Source: Nitrospirales bacterium
GTDB taxonomy: Bacteria; Nitrospirota; Nitrospiria; Nitrospirales; UBA8639
DNA length: 64,000 nt
Assembly (NCBI GenBank): GCA_021604005.1
Contig: BQIV01000009.1
Location: 1 to 64,000, forward strand
Direction of reading: 5' to 3'
Of the stretch, positions 7,542-16,228 are shown piece by piece. The first letter of the stretch is position 1. Each line of letters starts with the position of its first letter. The notes beneath the pieces are model-generated. The model worked only from the letters and a program-made list of their open reading frames with translations. It had not been told where the DNA came from and searched no databases. Made by a program: the position numbers and the translations under genes.

Positions 7542-8888
7542 TTAAATGTTTTGCATGAAATGGGCAACGGCATCAGGATCTACCTTACCCATAATTGCAG
7601 AAGATGGAACAGTGCTGGATTTCTTTCCAGAAAGTCCACAGACCACTTCATCAACAATCATCTCAACGGGCATCGACATTCCACCATAGACATGCGGGCC
7701 AGCGACAATTTTAGCATTTGAATAACCATAAATGGCAGTCGCCACGTCTTTCGCCAGCCATCCAACAAAGTTAAACTCTGGTACAACGATTAATTTGGCC
7801 TTTGCACAAAGCTTACGAAGCTCTGCTGTTGGGAATGGCCGTAGGGACTTAATTTTGATCAATCCGGCCTGTATGCCTTTTTCCGTACATTCGCGAACGG
7901 CTTCACGGCATTGTGCGGCGGCGCTCCCAGAGGCGATAAGCAGAACATCCGCATCTTCCACATTTTGGGTTTCCACCAATCCGTCCATGTACTGATCAAT
8001 ATACTTTCTAGACCGCTCTACGGCCGCCCACACTTCTTGCTGCCAGACGGCATGAATGTTATAGGCCATAAAATTCGATTTTTGTACCGGGGCATCCCGC
8101 GACAATCTGGCTGGGGGATTCTCGGCATCCAACACCGGAACCGCACCTCTCCACGCTTCACGTTCTGGCAGTTTCAATCCTTTATCTTGCATAGAACAAT
8201 ATCCTCGAGCATGCGTCACAAAGAAGCCATCGCAACAGACTCCGACAGGAAGCGTCACATCATTTTTCTCACTAATAATGAAACCCTTCATAATATAATC
8301 AAACAAATCTTGTTGATTTTCAGCATGAAAAACAATCATCCCGCAATGCAATAAATAAGCAATTTCAATATTGTCTGGCTGAATAGCTAATGGAGCATTA
8401 ACAACCCGACACGTAAACATAGCGACGGCTGGAAGACGATGACCAGGCCATGAGGCAATGGGTTCCAGTCCACGAAGCGTACCAGGACCGGCAGTTGCCG
8501 TAAAACATCTGACACCCGCACGCGAGCCACCGGCAATTGCCGACATAACTCCATACTCTTCTTCACCACGATAATACTCTTTGACATACCCTTCACCATA
8601 GAGCACACCAATCAACTGCATTGTTTCACTTTGCGGGGTAATCGGATACGCAATAGAAAGGTCCACATTTGAACGGCGCACAGCTTCTTTCGCAGCTTCA
8701 CTTCCTGTAATAAACTCTCGTTCCCGCGGAGCTTCATTAAACATATATTCAGGCGTCACAACTCTTTGCCGTTTGGCCTCGGCATGCGGATCTTTTTTCC
8801 CAGCTTGGGATGAAGGAGGCGCAGGAGCTGCGGTAATAGGGTCGCCTTGCGGATTTGTTTTGACTTCAGGTTCCAGTGCTTCGCTCAT
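7542..8888 (-). CDS. porA: 2-oxoacid:ferredoxin oxidoreductase, alpha subunit
   Basis: A 448-residue alpha subunit of the pyruvate/2-oxoglutarate:ferredoxin oxidoreductase superfamily. After a variable Pro/Ala-rich leader of about 55 residues, FITGSEAAKEAVRRSNVDL and AYPITPQSE mark the domain I pyrophosphate-binding region. TATAGPGTLRGLEPIASWPGHRLP follows, and a C-terminal transketolase-like domain ends with LIKIKSLRPFPTAEL. With the other four subunits it would catalyse reversible oxidative decarboxylation of a 2-oxoacid, which in autotrophs means CO2 fixation onto acetyl-CoA or succinyl-CoA. It is the last gene of the porB-G-D-E-A operon, with a strong ribosome site (AAGGGGTGATCC). Pyruvate or 2-oxoglutarate specificity cannot be read from sequence alone. 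Confidence 0.9.
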   Translation of the reverse strand: MSEALEPEVKTNPQGDPITAAPAPPSSQAGKKDPHAEAKRQRVVTPEYMFNEAPREREFITGSEAAKEAVRRSNVDLSIAYPITPQSETMQLIGVLYGEGYVKEYYRGEEEYGVMSAIAGGSRAGVRCFTATAGPGTLRGLEPIASWPGHRLPAVAMFTCRVVNAPLAIQPDNIEIAYLLHCGMIVFHAENQQDLFDYIMKGFIISEKNDVTLPVGVCCDGFFVTHARGYCSMQDKGLKLPEREAWRGAVPVLDAENPPARLSRDAPVQKSNFMAYNIHAVWQQEVWAAVERSRKYIDQYMDGLVETQNVEDADVLLIASGSAAAQCREAVRECTEKGIQAGLIKIKSLRPFPTAELRKLCAKAKLIVVPEFNFVGWLAKDVATAIYGYSNAKIVAGPHVYGGMSMPVEMIVDEVVCGLSGKKSSTVPSSAIMGKVDPDAVAHFMQNI

Positions 8889-8989
8889 GGGATCACCCCT
8901 TTATAACAGTTGATGGCTCTACGTATCATAAATGCTATGGTTGACTCATTAAAAACGCATGATTCTTCAGGATAAAGGATGTACTGCTC

Positions 8990-9751
8990 TTATCCTTCAC
9001 GCTGCATATCTTCAGGTCGATGGCCAAAAGCGGCAGCACTGGCTCCACCAGGCTCACCAAGTGGAATATGTAATGGATTCGTGTGGGTCTTTCCACTATG
9101 CACTTGAGATTGGAGTCCTGTAAACCGAACGTTTTCTCCATTCTCTGGAATGGTAATGCCCATTTCTTCTCGAACTCGTTTAAAGACCTTGGCTATACGT
9201 CGAATTTTGTCTGCATCAGAATCTCTGACCGTAAACATCGCATCTTCATGACCTTGCTCAGCACAAATCGCAGAGGTCCAACAGTTGGTTCCGGCTCGAA
9301 TCATTTTCAACGTGAGATTCGCATAATGACAGTGCACACCAATGAAAATACAGGCTTCGATTTTATTTCCCCAGATCGTCAGATTCGGATGGTTGGGGTT
9401 AATCATTTCTTCCGGTTCAATTTTAGGGTATTTCGGCCGATAATCCGGCATGGGGATAATCATGACTTCAGGTAATTGCGCGGCTAATTCCAAGACGGCT
9501 TTGGCCTTGTCCGCGGCATGATCATTCCAATTCCAGAGCACGAGAGGACCGGGGAAGATGGTGGCATTCTTCCGAGTCAACATGGACCGAGCCATTTCCT
9601 CCATAGCGGTTTCTTCTTGAACGACATTTCCAAACCGTAAGCCAAACCCCGTTTTCGGAGGAAGAACACCTAACTCAGCGGCGGACGGTGGATGAAATCC
9701 AGCTGGCCCTGGTTCAACTATTCTTTCTTCTGCATCTTGAGTTGCTTCCAA
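8990..9751 (-). CDS. porE: Fifth (epsilon-type) subunit of 2-oxoacid:ferredoxin oxidoreductase
   Basis: A 253-residue protein of the kind often named CO dehydrogenase beta-subunit family, which in Aquificales and Nitrospirota is the extra subunit of five-subunit 2-oxoacid:ferredoxin oxidoreductases. Recognisable segments are FPGPLVLWNWNDHAADKAKAV, IFIGVHCHYANLTLKMIRAGTNCWTSAICAEQGHEDA and a charged C-terminus. The two conserved Cys in the central part could be structural. It starts with TTG at 9751 after a GGGGTGATC. Its position between the ferredoxin-like and alpha genes supports the assignment. Its biochemical role is not established; it is not a catalytic CO dehydrogenase subunit. Confidence 0.8.
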   Translation of the reverse strand: MEATQDAEERIVEPGPAGFHPPSAAELGVLPPKTGFGLRFGNVVQEETAMEEMARSMLTRKNATIFPGPLVLWNWNDHAADKAKAVLELAAQLPEVMIIPMPDYRPKYPKIEPEEMINPNHPNLTIWGNKIEACIFIGVHCHYANLTLKMIRAGTNCWTSAICAEQGHEDAMFTVRDSDADKIRRIAKVFKRVREEMGITIPENGENVRFTGLQSQVHSGKTHTNPLHIPLGEPGGASAAAFGHRPEDMQREG

Positions 9752-9816
9752 TTGATCACCCCATAAATTTAAAGTTTTCTCGATGAAGAAAACTTATAGA
9801 CTTGCAATTTGTAAAA

Positions 9817-10140
9817 CTACCCTCGAATAGGATTCGCCAGCTTTGCCGTTGTATTCTTCTCACCATACGTAATATTCTCAGTCAATGCTGAATCGCCAAC
9901 CTGATCGATCATTTCCATTTTAATCGCATTATGTTTGGCCATATTGTCGCAGACCCAGACACACTGCGCACATCCTTTACATCGATCAACGGCCACATAT
10001 GCCGAGCCATACTTTAAGCCCTTTTCTTTTCCAGCATCATTATTATAAAGAATGGTGTTGGCTTCAGGACAATACTGCGTACATAACTTACAACTCGTTG
10101 CCGCACAAATTTCAGTATCTATATAGGCAATTAAATACAT
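9817..10140 (-). CDS. porD: 2-oxoacid:ferredoxin oxidoreductase, delta (ferredoxin-like) subunit
   Basis: A 107-residue iron-sulfur protein. Two cysteine clusters are visible: CAATSCKLCTQYCPEAN near the N-terminus and CKGCAQCVWVCDNMAKHNAI in the middle. The second is a CxxCxxCxxxC-type motif, though its fourth ligand spacing and the first cluster (CxxxxCxxCxxxCP) differ a little from a textbook bacterial ferredoxin. It would carry [4Fe-4S] clusters passing electrons between the thiamine-diphosphate site and free ferredoxin. It sits between the gamma and epsilon-type genes in the same leftward operon. Confidence 0.88.
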   Translation of the reverse strand: MYLIAYIDTEICAATSCKLCTQYCPEANTILYNNDAGKEKGLKYGSAYVAVDRCKGCAQCVWVCDNMAKHNAIKMEMIDQVGDSALTENITYGEKNTTAKLANPIRG

Positions 10141-10167
10141 TGAATCCTCATGTTCTTAGATAAATAT

Positions 10168-10869
10168 TTATGCCGTTGCGGCAGCAGGCTTCGCCTTAGG
10201 AGCTTCCCAACCATGTTCAACTGCATAGTCCCAGGCCGCCTTGACCACGGCAAGATTCTTATCAATCAATTCTTGCTTTTTCTTAAACTTTCTTTCGACC
10301 ACACTATCTAATGCCGCGGTCCCACCAGACACGACAAATCCCTTACCCAGGAATCGATCTTTTACGGCCTGGCCAAGCGCATCCATATTTGTTAAGCCGG
10401 TAATTGCGCCAATGGCTCCATTCATTGCCATATTGGTTGCCAGATCGATCCCTGCAACTTCTAGCGACAATGTTGTTGCAGGAATATAGTAGATCTTTGC
10501 GTTGAGTTCTTCTAATTCCCGCTCTTGGTCAGGCTCAAGCTTCATGGGTGTATCATGATTAATCAAGGCCACTCCGTTTTTCTTCAGTCCGAAATAGAAT
10601 GGGTTTGTGTAACTTTTTCCATGCGTGATCACTTGTGGATGAAAAATCATAATAATATGAGGAAAGGTAATCTCGCCAATTTCATAAATCGGCTGATCTG
10701 AAACCCTCACATAACTTTCCACCGGCGCCATACGTTTCTCTGAACCATAAAAGGGAACAATCGTACTTTCCCCACCCGCATTAATGACACCCGTACTAAA
10801 AATGTGAGAGGCTGTGACGACACCCTGCCCCCCAACACCAGCCATGCGAATGTTGTATCGAATAGCCAT
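10168..10869 (-). CDS. porG: 2-oxoacid:ferredoxin oxidoreductase, gamma subunit
   Basis: A 233-residue gamma subunit. The N-terminal RYNIRMAGVGGQGVVTASHIF is the hallmark GxGGQG motif of the family. PFYGSEKRMAPVESYVRVSDQPI is the usual second block, here with GSEKR in place of GPEARGG. A C-terminal extension rich in Ala/Lys ends the protein. A very good ribosome site (CTAAGGAGG) precedes the ATG. It lies 83 nt after porB and 27 nt before porD. It forms part of the 2-oxoacid:ferredoxin oxidoreductase core that binds coenzyme A. Confidence 0.9.
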   Translation of the reverse strand: MAIRYNIRMAGVGGQGVVTASHIFSTGVINAGGESTIVPFYGSEKRMAPVESYVRVSDQPIYEIGEITFPHIIMIFHPQVITHGKSYTNPFYFGLKKNGVALINHDTPMKLEPDQERELEELNAKIYYIPATTLSLEVAGIDLATNMAMNGAIGAITGLTNMDALGQAVKDRFLGKGFVVSGGTAALDSVVERKFKKKQELIDKNLAVVKAAWDYAVEHGWEAPKAKPAAATA

Positions 10870-10952
10870 TTTATTGCCTCCTTAGTTCTTCCGTAGGTCC
10901 AATCAAGAAACGTACAAGTTCTACGAGCAAATGAATAACAACGTCCTAAGAC

Positions 10953-11843
10953 TTATCCAGCCGTCACAGTCTTGGCCGGCTTTGGAAGATATTCTTTATA
11001 TCCATATAGCTCACCAAGGGCTTGCTTAGCATCGTCTGTCAGATATTCAGAGAACTTATAACGATCGTTTTCAACGTCCTTTGCATCTTCCATCACTTTG
11101 TCGGTAGGAATGGCGTATTCAATATTACAAGAGGTATAGGCTTGAATGTAGGTTGGGCCAACTTCTCTGGCGACTAATACTGCCTTTTTGATCACACTCT
11201 CGACCCGGCGTGGATTATTGGGAACAACCGTCGCGACATACGCACAGCCAGAAACTTTTGCCATTCCTAACATATCCATCTTTTCAAACTTCTTGCCCAC
11301 GGGGGCCATCTTCAACACTTGCCCCTTATTCGTCATGCCGCTTTCCTGTCCACCAGTGTTTCCGTAGACTTCATTATCCAACATGATTGTGGTGAATTTT
11401 TCTTTTCTAAACCATGAGTGAAGAGTTTGCGCAAAACCGATGTCAGCCATGCCACCATCGCCAGCCATCACAACAACATCTTTTGGCTTATCGCCAAATC
11501 TAAGCTTAAGACCTCTGGTCAAGCCACTCGCCACACCGTTTTGATCCCCATAATTGCCATAGACAAAAGGAATGGCCGCTTGAGAGATCGCAAGACGGCC
11601 ACAACCTGCCGTTCCTACGGTGATGGTATCTTCAGGATTCGGGAATGCAATCATGGCTAAGCGAATGAATAATGTCATGGCACATCCGGCACACATTGGA
11701 TGTTCTTCAAGAATTTCCTTGAACGTTCCAACTTGCGAGACAGAGGTCTTTTTTCCAAAAGGACCATGATCTACCATATCGCGATACTCTTTGGGCATCC
11801 ATCGATCAAAACCTGGGGTAAATTTCACATAATCGAGGCTCAT
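10953..11843 (-). CDS. porB: 2-oxoacid:ferredoxin oxidoreductase, beta (thiamine diphosphate) subunit
   Basis: A 296-residue beta subunit and first gene of the operon. CAGCAMTLFIRLAM and TVGTAGCGRLA provide the conserved cysteines that bind a [4Fe-4S] cluster. VVVMAGDGGMADIGFAQTLHSW with later LDNEVYGNTGGQESGMT is the thiamine diphosphate/Mg2+ motif (GDG...NxxYxxTGGQ). PVGKKFEKMDMLGMAKVSGCAYVATV is the following block. The ATG at 11843 is preceded by GAAGGAGGAGC, an excellent ribosome site. The five-gene order B-G-D-E-A and the extra subunit are typical of organisms using the reductive TCA cycle. Confidence 0.92.
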   Translation of the reverse strand: MSLDYVKFTPGFDRWMPKEYRDMVDHGPFGKKTSVSQVGTFKEILEEHPMCAGCAMTLFIRLAMIAFPNPEDTITVGTAGCGRLAISQAAIPFVYGNYGDQNGVASGLTRGLKLRFGDKPKDVVVMAGDGGMADIGFAQTLHSWFRKEKFTTIMLDNEVYGNTGGQESGMTNKGQVLKMAPVGKKFEKMDMLGMAKVSGCAYVATVVPNNPRRVESVIKKAVLVAREVGPTYIQAYTSCNIEYAIPTDKVMEDAKDVENDRYKFSEYLTDDAKQALGELYGYKEYLPKPAKTVTAG

Positions 11844-12384
11844 ATCTCGCTCCTCCTTCTTTCTTCGTGTTTTAAATAAAAACCTTTGAGAAACATGACA
11901 AGCTTTCCTATAACTTCTAAATATTTACGACACATAAAATTAGGTAGATTCACCCATACCAAAAAAGAAACCTAGCAAAGAGATTCAAATGATGTCAAAT
12001 AATCATACTTCACCTTACTCACTTTAGAACGATAATTGAACTCATGATAAACCTGTTCCGCTTCCTATTCAACTCCAAAGAAGACCCACTAGGCCAAAAA
12101 GAAGGCCTACCTAAGCGGTAAAACCTTTAGGCCTTTGGGGCAGAGGAAGTCTGTCTAATTATGAACGAACAATCGTGAACATGTCATACTCACTCAAACA
12201 TTGTCATGACGTGAAGGCCCCTGCTGCATTTGAATTAGCTTGCCAGACGAGAGAATATCCTACGCTTCAGTTAGGCCTAGCGCCAATCTGAAACACCTCA
12301 TGTAAGGAACAGTGGATATCAGGAGGATCTAAGGAGACTGACAGATCAAACAAACAAAACACGATTAGAACAATAAACGCCGGT
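11844..12384. other. 541-base intergenic region upstream of porB
   Basis: No convincing gene. It must hold the promoter of the por operon near its low-coordinate end. An 8-bp inverted repeat AAGGCCTA (12102-12109) / TAGGCCTT (12128-12135) could form a hairpin, but no run of T follows, so I do not call it a terminator. Confidence 0.6.
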
Positions 12385-13365
12385 CTAATCGAGTATATAT
12401 TGGACCGGGTCAACCACACGGTCATTGACCGCGACTTGATAATGCAGATGTGGCCCTGTTGAAAACTTTCCGGTGCTGCCGACAAGCCCTATCAACATAC
12501 CACGCTTGACTTTTTGTCCATATTTCACATGCATTTTAGAGAGGTGACCATAGGTGGTCTCGATCCCAAAACCATGATCAATGCGAATAAATTTCCCCAT
12601 CCTGGCATCATAAGCTGCAACGACAACCTTACCCGCAGAAGGCGCTCGCACCTCAGTCCCCCGGGGCGAACCAATATCAATGCCAGCGTGCAACGCCTTT
12701 TTCCCAGTGAACGGAGAAACCCGTGGGCCAAATTTCGATGTGATTGGTCCCTTGACCGGCCAAATAGATGGAGTGGACGCCCACCGTTCAGCACGAAGAT
12801 TTGCGGTATTCAGCAAGGTATCAAGGATATTTTTCTCGACTTTTGACTGGGCGTCGATCCAGCGAAGCCCAACCTCTATGTCTCGAATTCTTTCATGCTC
12901 CGTTGCGTCTTTGCCCGTAGAAGTCAGATAGCTATTCGCATCTGAAACCTGATGGCCTTTCTCCAAACTCACAGCCTGGCTATCATACGGGAACTCTTCT
13001 CCCCCCTGTCCTGGCACAGAGTTCGGAACGCCTTCAATTTCATCAGGCTCCAAGCCAAACATTGTCTGAAGTTTGCGATTGAGGTGCTCTAACGACACCA
13101 TTCGCTTTTTCATGCTATCAACCTCAACGCCGAACACTCCGGTCCGTTCACGTGAAGTTGCCAGCTCCTTTCGAAGCCCATCCAATTCAGCTAATTGACT
13201 TCGTTGGTATATATAGTGAGTTAAAATTCCGCTTTGCAGAACAAGCAAACACAGTCCGGCAATCAGCGAATAGCGCACGGTGGACTTCCGCAACTTGATG
13301 CGCAATGGATTCGAACGAGCCCCGCGAAAAACAATGATTGAGTAGCTTTCTTCAGAACCTTTCAT
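12385..13365 (-). CDS. M23-family peptidoglycan endopeptidase, membrane anchored
   Basis: A 326-residue protein. Residues ~28-52 form one transmembrane anchor (YSLIAGLCLLVLQSGILTHYIY), followed by a coiled-coil region (residues ~55-100, LAELDGLRKELATSRER...). The C-terminal LytM/M23 domain has the zinc motifs HAGIDIGSPRG (HxxxD) and GPHLHYQV (HxH), plus YGHLSKM. It would cleave peptide cross-links in peptidoglycan, or activate amidases, from the periplasmic face of the inner membrane. The ribosome site is AAGGTAAGC before ATG. It is similar in layout to proteins near murein and division genes in other Nitrospira. Confidence 0.88.
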   Translation of the reverse strand: MKGSEESYSIIVFRGARSNPLRIKLRKSTVRYSLIAGLCLLVLQSGILTHYIYQRSQLAELDGLRKELATSRERTGVFGVEVDSMKKRMVSLEHLNRKLQTMFGLEPDEIEGVPNSVPGQGGEEFPYDSQAVSLEKGHQVSDANSYLTSTGKDATEHERIRDIEVGLRWIDAQSKVEKNILDTLLNTANLRAERWASTPSIWPVKGPITSKFGPRVSPFTGKKALHAGIDIGSPRGTEVRAPSAGKVVVAAYDARMGKFIRIDHGFGIETTYGHLSKMHVKYGQKVKRGMLIGLVGSTGKFSTGPHLHYQVAVNDRVVDPVQYILD

Positions 13366-13488
13366 TGCTTACCTTTTATACTTTTTATTATGTAAATCCG
13401 TCACAAGAAGTTTTGTATTTGACCTAGCTGTAGACTAACAATACGGTGATAAAAATTCTACCCTTTCAAAAAAAATTAACGATTGGCA

Positions 13489-13824
13489 TCACTCGTTTGC
13501 AATCGTAGGGTTCACGGCGTGCCTGAGCCAATCCAAGTAGTCCGCAGACCCCATCTGGATGGGAAATGCGATAATTTCAGGAACACGATAACTATGGTGC
13601 ATCTTAACGGCCGACTCCAACATAGCAAACATTTCAACTGTTGTCTTGATGATGAGGAGAGACTCCTGCTCTTCCGATACCTGCCCCTCCCACTCAAACA
13701 CCGACTGGATCGCTGGCACGATATTCACACATGCGACAAGCCGATCCTGGACAATTCGCGTCGCAATGGCCTTGGCCTCAGCTTCAGATGCCGTAGTCAC
13801 CAAGACGACAATTTCTCCAGCCAT
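13489..13824 (-). CDS. cutA: Divalent cation tolerance protein CutA
   Basis: A 111-residue protein matching CutA1 in length and motifs: IVVLVTTASEAEAKAIATRIVQDRLVACVNIVP near the N-terminus, IQSVFEWEGQVSEEQESLLIIKTT in the middle and HSYRVPEIIAFPI near the end. CutA1 is a trimeric ferredoxin-like-fold protein linked to copper and other divalent metal tolerance, though its exact role remains unsettled. It stands alone between the M23 peptidase and a lipoprotein gene. Confidence 0.95.
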   Translation of the reverse strand: MAGEIVVLVTTASEAEAKAIATRIVQDRLVACVNIVPAIQSVFEWEGQVSEEQESLLIIKTTVEMFAMLESAVKMHHSYRVPEIIAFPIQMGSADYLDWLRHAVNPTIANE

Positions 13825-14066
13825 AACTCCAATCTATGACGTACATAAGCCATACGACCAAGGGCTTACAGCACATCGCAGCTTTCCTACATAGGATATA
13901 TCGGTCGATTCTTGTGATTCCTAAAGCCTTGAATATACAGCAAGAACCGATAACGGTACCAAACTGCCAGGCGACCAATCAGCACACCCACCTCACACAA
14001 ACGATCAACAGCCCATGATATTCACCCCAAAACGCTCGTCGGTTCCTATGAACGTCTCATTCGCAC

Positions 14067-14822
14067 TTACTGCCCAGCATGCAGACGACTGGGGTCTTCA
14101 TCCGCAAGTTGGACTAAGTCAATAATCGCAGGACGTAACGCCTCTTGCAAGGCTCCAGGGTAACTCTGGACAGCATCTTCCAGATTATAATAAGGGCTGT
14201 CGTATTTTTCGCCTTCATACTCCATTGCCATGCTCCATAACACCTTTGAGGGGTCAGACGCTGGCGTTAATCGTAAATCCAACTCAACCGCCGTTTCCGT
14301 TTCACCCATTGGTGCCCCTAAAAACCAAAACACCACGCCAATCGGCCCTAAAAAGTAGGTATCAAGGCGACGTTTCCACTCCGTCGATTGCAAACGCCCC
14401 CGAAACACTAAATCTGCCGGACCCGCGTTCTCATTTTCAGCAAATGTGACCGACGAAAAGAGTCCAGCTTCTTGTAATTCCGCGACAGTAGCCTTTGCAA
14501 AGTCATTTGGCGGATCAAAGTTCACAACATCCACCTCTTCGGGGTTAGCCGCTTCTTCCGGCCGATCATACGTTGTTTCGCCATACCGCACTAAAGGAAT
14601 TGATGCCTTCCAATATTCTTCCTCCATATCTCTCCCTCGAAGATCTTCAAAGGGCAACACCACCGCTTTGGCGGAAAGCGGAGTTTTCGCCTTCACATCA
14701 AGATATGCTCCCGTTGAAGCTGGCGGATACTCCCAATTTCGGTTGCCCAAACACCCGGCAAGCAGGCTAACACTCAGCACAATACTCAAACCACGACACA
14801 GACTTGCGAGAGAAGAGTTCAT
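14067..14822 (-). CDS. Predicted lipoprotein of unknown function
   Basis: A 251-residue protein with a lipoprotein signal: hydrophobic LSIVLSVSLLAGC with the lipobox LLAGC at residues ~20-24, so Cys24 should be lipidated. The mature part contains AVVLPFEDLRGR, a pattern seen in lipoproteins whose mature domain starts with a K/R-V-A-V-LPF-x-D segment (as in GNA1162- or TolB-N-like folds). It also has one hydrophobic stretch, LGPIGVVFWFLGAP. I do not recognise the family with certainty. The ATG has a good AAGGAGA ribosome site. It is monocistronic, to judge from the spacing of about 240 nt downstream. Confidence 0.75.
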   Translation of the reverse strand: MNSSLASLCRGLSIVLSVSLLAGCLGNRNWEYPPASTGAYLDVKAKTPLSAKAVVLPFEDLRGRDMEEEYWKASIPLVRYGETTYDRPEEAANPEEVDVVNFDPPNDFAKATVAELQEAGLFSSVTFAENENAGPADLVFRGRLQSTEWKRRLDTYFLGPIGVVFWFLGAPMGETETAVELDLRLTPASDPSKVLWSMAMEYEGEKYDSPYYNLEDAVQSYPGALQEALRPAIIDLVQLADEDPSRLHAGQ

Positions 14823-15302
14823 TCATATTCTCCTTTCTAACCTGAATAGGGAACGATAGAATTTCATGATAAGACGGCCTCTTCAGAGACTTTCGGGAAG
14901 GCCTGAGTTTGTCATAACCGATTTAATTAATTTGCGTCCCCTTGAAGCGCGTAATGCCGCATTGACAGTTCTCATGGCTCAATTGGTACGTATGTGGATC
15001 CGTTATTATGATATGAATACGCCCACTGATATGCGAGGGAGAGGAACGACACGATCAACCATCCTCAAGAAGTTGATGTCCGGGAGGGCCATTTTCCTGA
15101 ATTGACAAGTACCACCAAGCCTTCCTAGGTGCCAGGATCCGTGAATGGAGCGGATAGGCCTACAAGCTAAATTCAGCACATACATGAAAACACCAATACA
15201 GCCACAGATTTGTCGTCAGCCTTCACAAAATACTCTTCACGCTCCTTCAGGAATGGCGGCAAACACACACACCACATCAACATGAGAGGTGCATACGAAC
15301 AT
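14823..15302. other. 480-base intergenic region with no supported gene
   Basis: It includes the ribosome site and presumably the promoter of the lipoprotein gene. Short open frames here have no good ribosome sites and no recognisable protein features. I see no strong repeat or terminator. Confidence 0.5.
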
Positions 15303-15923
15303 CTACACGGCAAACCCTCCGGCATGCGCGAGGCGGGCTTGAAACTCCTCATATGTCCGAGTAACGGGAAATTGAGGAAACTCATCTTTGATAGATTCTG
15401 GAGGACAGAAAAAGATTCCCGCATCCGCTTCTTTCAACATCGAGATATCATTGTACGAGTCGCCAGCGGCAATAACCCGAAATCCGATATTTTTCAATGC
15501 CTGAACGGCATGGCGTTTTTGATCGGGCATGCGAAGATGATAGTGACTGATAAACCCCTGTTCATCCACTTCCAACGAATGACAGAAAATTGTTGGATAG
15601 TTCAATTGCTTCATCAGCGGCGACACAAATTCATAGTAGGTGTCAGAAAGGATTATGACCTGACAGCGCTCACGCAACCACGCAAGGAACGGCACCGCAC
15701 CCTCTAACGGTGAGAGCCCCTCGACAATACGCTTAATCTGCTCTAACGTAATCCCATGCTCTCGCAATACAAGTAACCGCTTCTGCATGAGTTCATCATA
15801 ATCGGGAATATCCCGGGTCGTCATTTTTAGATCTTGAACGTTAAAATGATCAGCTACGGCAAGCCATATTTCCGGAGCCACCACCCCTTCCATATCAAGA
15901 CATGTAACAAGCGGATGTGTCAT
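15303..15923 (-). CDS. thrH: Bifunctional phosphoserine phosphatase / homoserine phosphotransferase ThrH
   Basis: A 206-residue HAD-superfamily enzyme. Motif I is CLDMEGVVAPEIW, the variant DxEGV of ThrH rather than the usual DxDGT. TTRDIPDYDELMQKRL, SPLEGAVPFLAWLRER, VIILSDTYYEF (motif II) and IAAGDSYNDISML (motif III/IV) agree closely with Pseudomonas ThrH. ThrH can dephosphorylate phosphoserine and transfer the phosphate to homoserine, joining serine and threonine synthesis. The ATG has an AAGGAAGG ribosome site. It appears to be monocistronic. Confidence 0.93.
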   Translation of the reverse strand: MTHPLVTCLDMEGVVAPEIWLAVADHFNVQDLKMTTRDIPDYDELMQKRLLVLREHGITLEQIKRIVEGLSPLEGAVPFLAWLRERCQVIILSDTYYEFVSPLMKQLNYPTIFCHSLEVDEQGFISHYHLRMPDQKRHAVQALKNIGFRVIAAGDSYNDISMLKEADAGIFFCPPESIKDEFPQFPVTRTYEEFQARLAHAGGFAV

Positions 15924-16055
15924 AGACCTTCCTTTGATTTTCAGTGATGCTCAGTACAGACCCTGTAAATTTCTGGCCATCATAAAGAAAAGCGCTCCAT
16001 GTTACAACAGGAAACACCCGCCTCCTCACGCAACCAATAGATGGTCTCCCACTAT

Positions 16056-16150
16056 TATAGCGAACCCCAATACGTACGAGTAAAACCATACGGAATGTCA
16101 ACGCGATAGCACACACGTCAAGGGCACAGAAGTTCATAGCATCGGCTATA
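16056..16150. repeat. ~95-bp MITE-like repeat, copy D
   Basis: It starts TATAGCGAACCCCAATACGT and ends ATCGGCTATA, 95 bp long. Its left end matches copies A (6526) and B (59517) closely; its right end is more diverged. It lies in the 305-base gap between gph and thrH, which otherwise holds nothing I recognise. Confidence 0.6.
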
Positions 16151-16228
16151 ACTCAAGTACTTTCACTTATCGCGAAGGGGAAATATGTAGGCTATGACAA
16201 GGTCATGCCAACAGCGAGGCAAGCGAGG

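Noticed and set aside
8990-9751. Reading the por operon's fifth gene as a carbon monoxide dehydrogenase subunit
   Set aside because: Its position inside a 2-oxoacid:ferredoxin oxidoreductase operon and lack of CO dehydrogenase catalytic genes show that the family name is historical.
12102-12135. Terminator at AAGGCCTA/TAGGCCTT
   Set aside because: Short stem with an 18-base loop and no T-run, and it is upstream rather than downstream of the neighbouring genes' ends.
14866-15105. 79-codon open frame on the plus strand
   Set aside because: Lies in the leader of the lipoprotein gene, no ribosome site, no protein-like pattern.
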